From: Desulfobacterales bacterium | Lineage (GTDB): Bacteria; Desulfobacterota; Desulfobacteria; Desulfobacterales; RPRI01 | Reading direction: 5' to 3' | NCBI GenBank assembly: GCA_020052975.1 | Contig: JAGVOC010000453.1 | Coordinates: forward strand, 1-5,059 | Length of the DNA stretch: 5,059 nt | Part shown: one piece after another, positions 4,272 through 5,059 of the stretch | How positions within the stretch are numbered: position 1 is the stretch's first letter | Layout: every line of letters starts with the position of its first letter | Position numbers and translations under genes: made by a program | Notes under the pieces: generated by a model | What the model saw: only the letters and a program-made list of their open reading frames with translations | Told to the model about the DNA's origin: nothing | The model's database searches: none

Positions 4272-4493
4272 CTACTTTGCTGGTGCTGGCGCAGGTGCTC
4301 CGTCTGCTCCAGGTGCTCCGTCTGCTCCAGGTGCTCCAGCCGCTCCAGGTGCTCCAGCCGCTCCAGGTGCTCCAGGCGCTCCAACCGCTCCAGGCGCTCC
4401 CTTCACCGGTGCTGGCCCTGATTGATTGCAGCCAATCAATGTAAAAGTCGCAAAAAACGTTATAGCTACAAATAACACCATTAATTTCTTCAT
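4272..4493 (-). CDS. Small lipoprotein with collagen-like Gly-Ala-Pro repeats
   Basis: The 73-aa precursor has a lipoprotein signal (MKKLMVLFVAITFFATFTLI, then G-C) with lipobox LIGC and the lipid-modified cysteine at residue 22. After a short NQSGPAPVK linker come six hexapeptide units (residues 32-67: GAPGAV, GAPGAP, GAAGAP twice, GADGAP twice) and APAPAK. Gly at every third position is collagen-like and could form a triple helix or an extended spacer anchored in the envelope. There is no second globular domain, so binding or structural roles are guesses. AGGAGA (4503-4508) lies 9 nt before the ATG. The preceding gene is the 29-aa membrane peptide. The stop is followed immediately by the Nramp remnant, so the 3' end may be a recombination junction. 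The repeats invite slippage and length variation. Confidence 0.85.
   Translation of the reverse strand: MKKLMVLFVAITFFATFTLIGCNQSGPAPVKGAPGAVGAPGAPGAAGAPGAAGAPGADGAPGADGAPAPAPAK
4294..4401 (-). repeat. Six tandem 18-bp units inside the lipoprotein gene
   Basis: Six consecutive 18-bp units, on the plus strand of the type GGTGCTCC-NNNN-GCTCCA. Units 1-2 (4294-4329) are identical to each other, units 3-4 (4330-4365) are identical to each other, and units 5-6 vary more. Each encodes a Gly-Ala-x-Gly-Ala-Pro-type hexapeptide. The paired identical units point to recent stepwise duplication, probably by replication slippage. Confidence 0.9.
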
Positions 4494-4501
4494 ATACTTT
4501 C

Positions 4502-4745
4502 ATCTCCTTTAATTTTTGATATGACTTTGTTTTTGCGTTAAAATAATTTGAGAAGTGACACCTACTTTCGTCTCCTCCAATAATAACCGCCGCCCCCACC
4601 GAACAATAGGATCAACACTACGATGACGATGATGAGCGTTGTAGTGCTCATGGTAATTTCCTCCCTTTACTTTGCAGTGTTTTTACAGTCTCTACTTCCT
4701 CAAAACATTCTTAACCTGACCGATCTTTTTCTGAACTTTGCCGGC
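4502..4745 (-). repeat. Duplicated block, copy B (partner 2811-3054)
   Basis: The intact member of the 244-bp duplicated pair. It contains the lipoprotein ribosome binding site, the 29-aa peptide gene, the spacer with its ribosome binding site, and the last 18 codons of the intact csbD. Because csbD continues normally beyond the block here, this copy is probably closer to the ancestral arrangement. Confidence 0.9.
4562..4651 (-). CDS. 29-aa glycine-rich single-pass membrane peptide
   Basis: ATG 4649-4651 opens MSTTTLIIVIVVLILLFGGG, then GGYYWRRRK and TAG 4562-4564. It consists of a short Ser/Thr N-terminus, one hydrophobic helix (about residues 6-17), a run of five glycines, an aromatic patch (YYW) and a basic end: a tail-anchored or N-out membrane peptide. 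GGGAGG lies about 8 nt before the ATG. A near-identical paralogue sits at 2847-2960, with an identical helix despite many silent or non-coding differences elsewhere, consistent with some constraint. I have no assigned function for the family. It lies 40 bp behind csbD and before the lipoprotein, probably in one transcript. Confidence 0.75.
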   Translation of the reverse strand: MSTTTLIIVIVVLILLFGGGGGYYWRRRK

Positions 4746-4871
4746 TATCTTTTCACCGGTGCCTTCGGCTTCCAAGTCAGGATTATCGATGACTTTCCCG
4801 GAGACCTCCTTGATCTTACCCTTGACTTCGTGAAACGTTCCTTCCGCCTTGTCCCTAATACTCGATTTCAT
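4692..4871 (-). CDS. CsbD-family stress-response protein
   Basis: The 59-aa, highly charged, helical protein starts MKSSIRDKAEGTFHEVKGKI, continues KEVSGKVIDNPDLEAEGTGE and ends KIAGKVQKKIGQVKNVLRK. The D-K-A-E-G-x-x-x-E-x-K-G-K-x-K-E-x-x-G pattern and the later A-E-G-x-x-E-K-x-x-G-K-x-Q-x-K-I-G define the CsbD family at its usual length of about 60 aa. CsbD is named for a sigma-B-controlled Bacillus gene, and relatives are induced by general, osmotic or phosphate stress; the biochemical role is unknown. It is probably cytoplasmic. AGGAGG (4878-4883) is 6 nt before ATG 4869-4871. It lies 16 bp behind a BON-domain gene on the same strand, suggesting an operon. A truncated duplicate of its 3' end is at 3001-3054. 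Confidence 0.92.
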   Translation of the reverse strand: MKSSIRDKAEGTFHEVKGKIKEVSGKVIDNPDLEAEGTGEKIAGKVQKKIGQVKNVLRK

Positions 4872-4887
4872 GGTATTCCTCCTTTGT

Positions 4888-5059
4888 TTATTTCACGATC
4901 AGATTATTCTTTAAGGATTTGACCCCTTTGACGCCCATTACGATTTCACCCGCTTTATCGACGGCCTTTTGAGAATTAACGAAGCCGCTCAGTTGAACGG
5001 TTCCCTGGTAAGTTTCAACACTGATCTGAAACGACTTGAGAAAATCATCTGCTGCAAGC
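4888..5059 (-). CDS. BON-domain protein, C-terminal part (5' end outside window)
   Basis: The right edge enters this gene; 56 residues remain before TAA 4888-4890. They read LAADDFLKSFQISVETYQGT, VQLSGFVNSQKAVDKAGEIV and MGVKGVKSLKNNLIVK. The G-x-V-x-L-S-G-F-V-x-S-x-x-x-x-x-A-x-x-I-x-x-x-V-x-G-V-x-x-x-x-N-x-L motif is a BON domain, as in OsmY and other periplasmic or outer-membrane-associated proteins linked to osmotic shock and phospholipid or surface interactions. The N-terminus, where a signal peptide might be, is not visible, so location is inferred. Only 16 bp separate it from csbD, so it probably leads or sits inside the same operon. Confidence 0.9.
   Translation of the reverse strand, partial: LAADDFLKSFQISVETYQGTVQLSGFVNSQKAVDKAGEIVMGVKGVKSLKNNLIVK

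Noticed and set aside
4294..4401. Tandem 18-bp repeats as a CRISPR-like array
   Set aside because: The units are contiguous without spacers and encode the Gly-Ala-Pro repeats of a lipoprotein in frame.
4060..4599. 179-aa minus-strand open frame with Trp-Ser repeats
   Set aside because: It is a shadow of the collagen-like lipoprotein repeats and of the Nramp relic in another frame; it has no ribosome binding site or family resemblance.

Overview
Every gene and gene remnant I can support reads on the minus strand, so the window is best read from right (5059) to left (1). The families (BON, CsbD, YtxH, DUF3309, DUF3096, stand-alone CheB methylesterase, PAS sensor protein, Nramp transporter remnants) and the strong AGGAGG-type ribosome binding sites fit a Gram-negative environmental bacterium. 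A deltaproteobacterial (Desulfobacterota-like) host is my guess from the style of these proteins; nothing in the window proves it.

Right half (about 2530-5059): a run of very short genes. In transcription order these are the end of a BON-domain protein, a CsbD-family protein (59 aa), a 29-aa membrane peptide, a 73-aa collagen-like lipoprotein, a decayed Nramp metal-transporter 3' end, a CsbD/YjbJ-like gene with an in-frame TGA, DUF3309 (50 aa), DUF3096 (44 aa), a csbD 3' fragment, a 37-aa paralogue of the membrane peptide, a 41-aa membrane peptide and a 21-aa membrane peptide. Most have a clear ribosome binding site but are too short for ordinary gene callers. CsbD, BON, YtxH and the DUF families are often associated with stress and envelope functions, so I infer an envelope/general-stress small-protein island.

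The island carries an ancestral tandem duplication. A 244-bp block at 4502-4745 recurs at 2811-3054 (offset 1691), and the Nramp tail at 3858-3950 recurs at 2097-2189 (offset about 1761). The two units are collinear (csbD, 29/37-aa peptide, other genes, Nramp tail), but the second has lost most of csbD and Nramp and gained IS debris.

Left half (1-2530): a graveyard of mobile elements between three real genes. An IS91-type transposase N-terminus (2423-2527) is joined to an IS5-type transposase C-terminus (2195-2379). Then come the Nramp tail copy, an intact ytxH-type gene (1720-2079), a group II intron-type reverse transcriptase fragment (1538-1714), an intact cheB catalytic-domain gene (903-1487), an IS91-type zinc-binding fragment (748-840) and the start of a PAS-domain signalling protein (1-432, cut by the window edge). 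CheB plus PAS protein suggests a signalling cluster; no CheR is visible between them.
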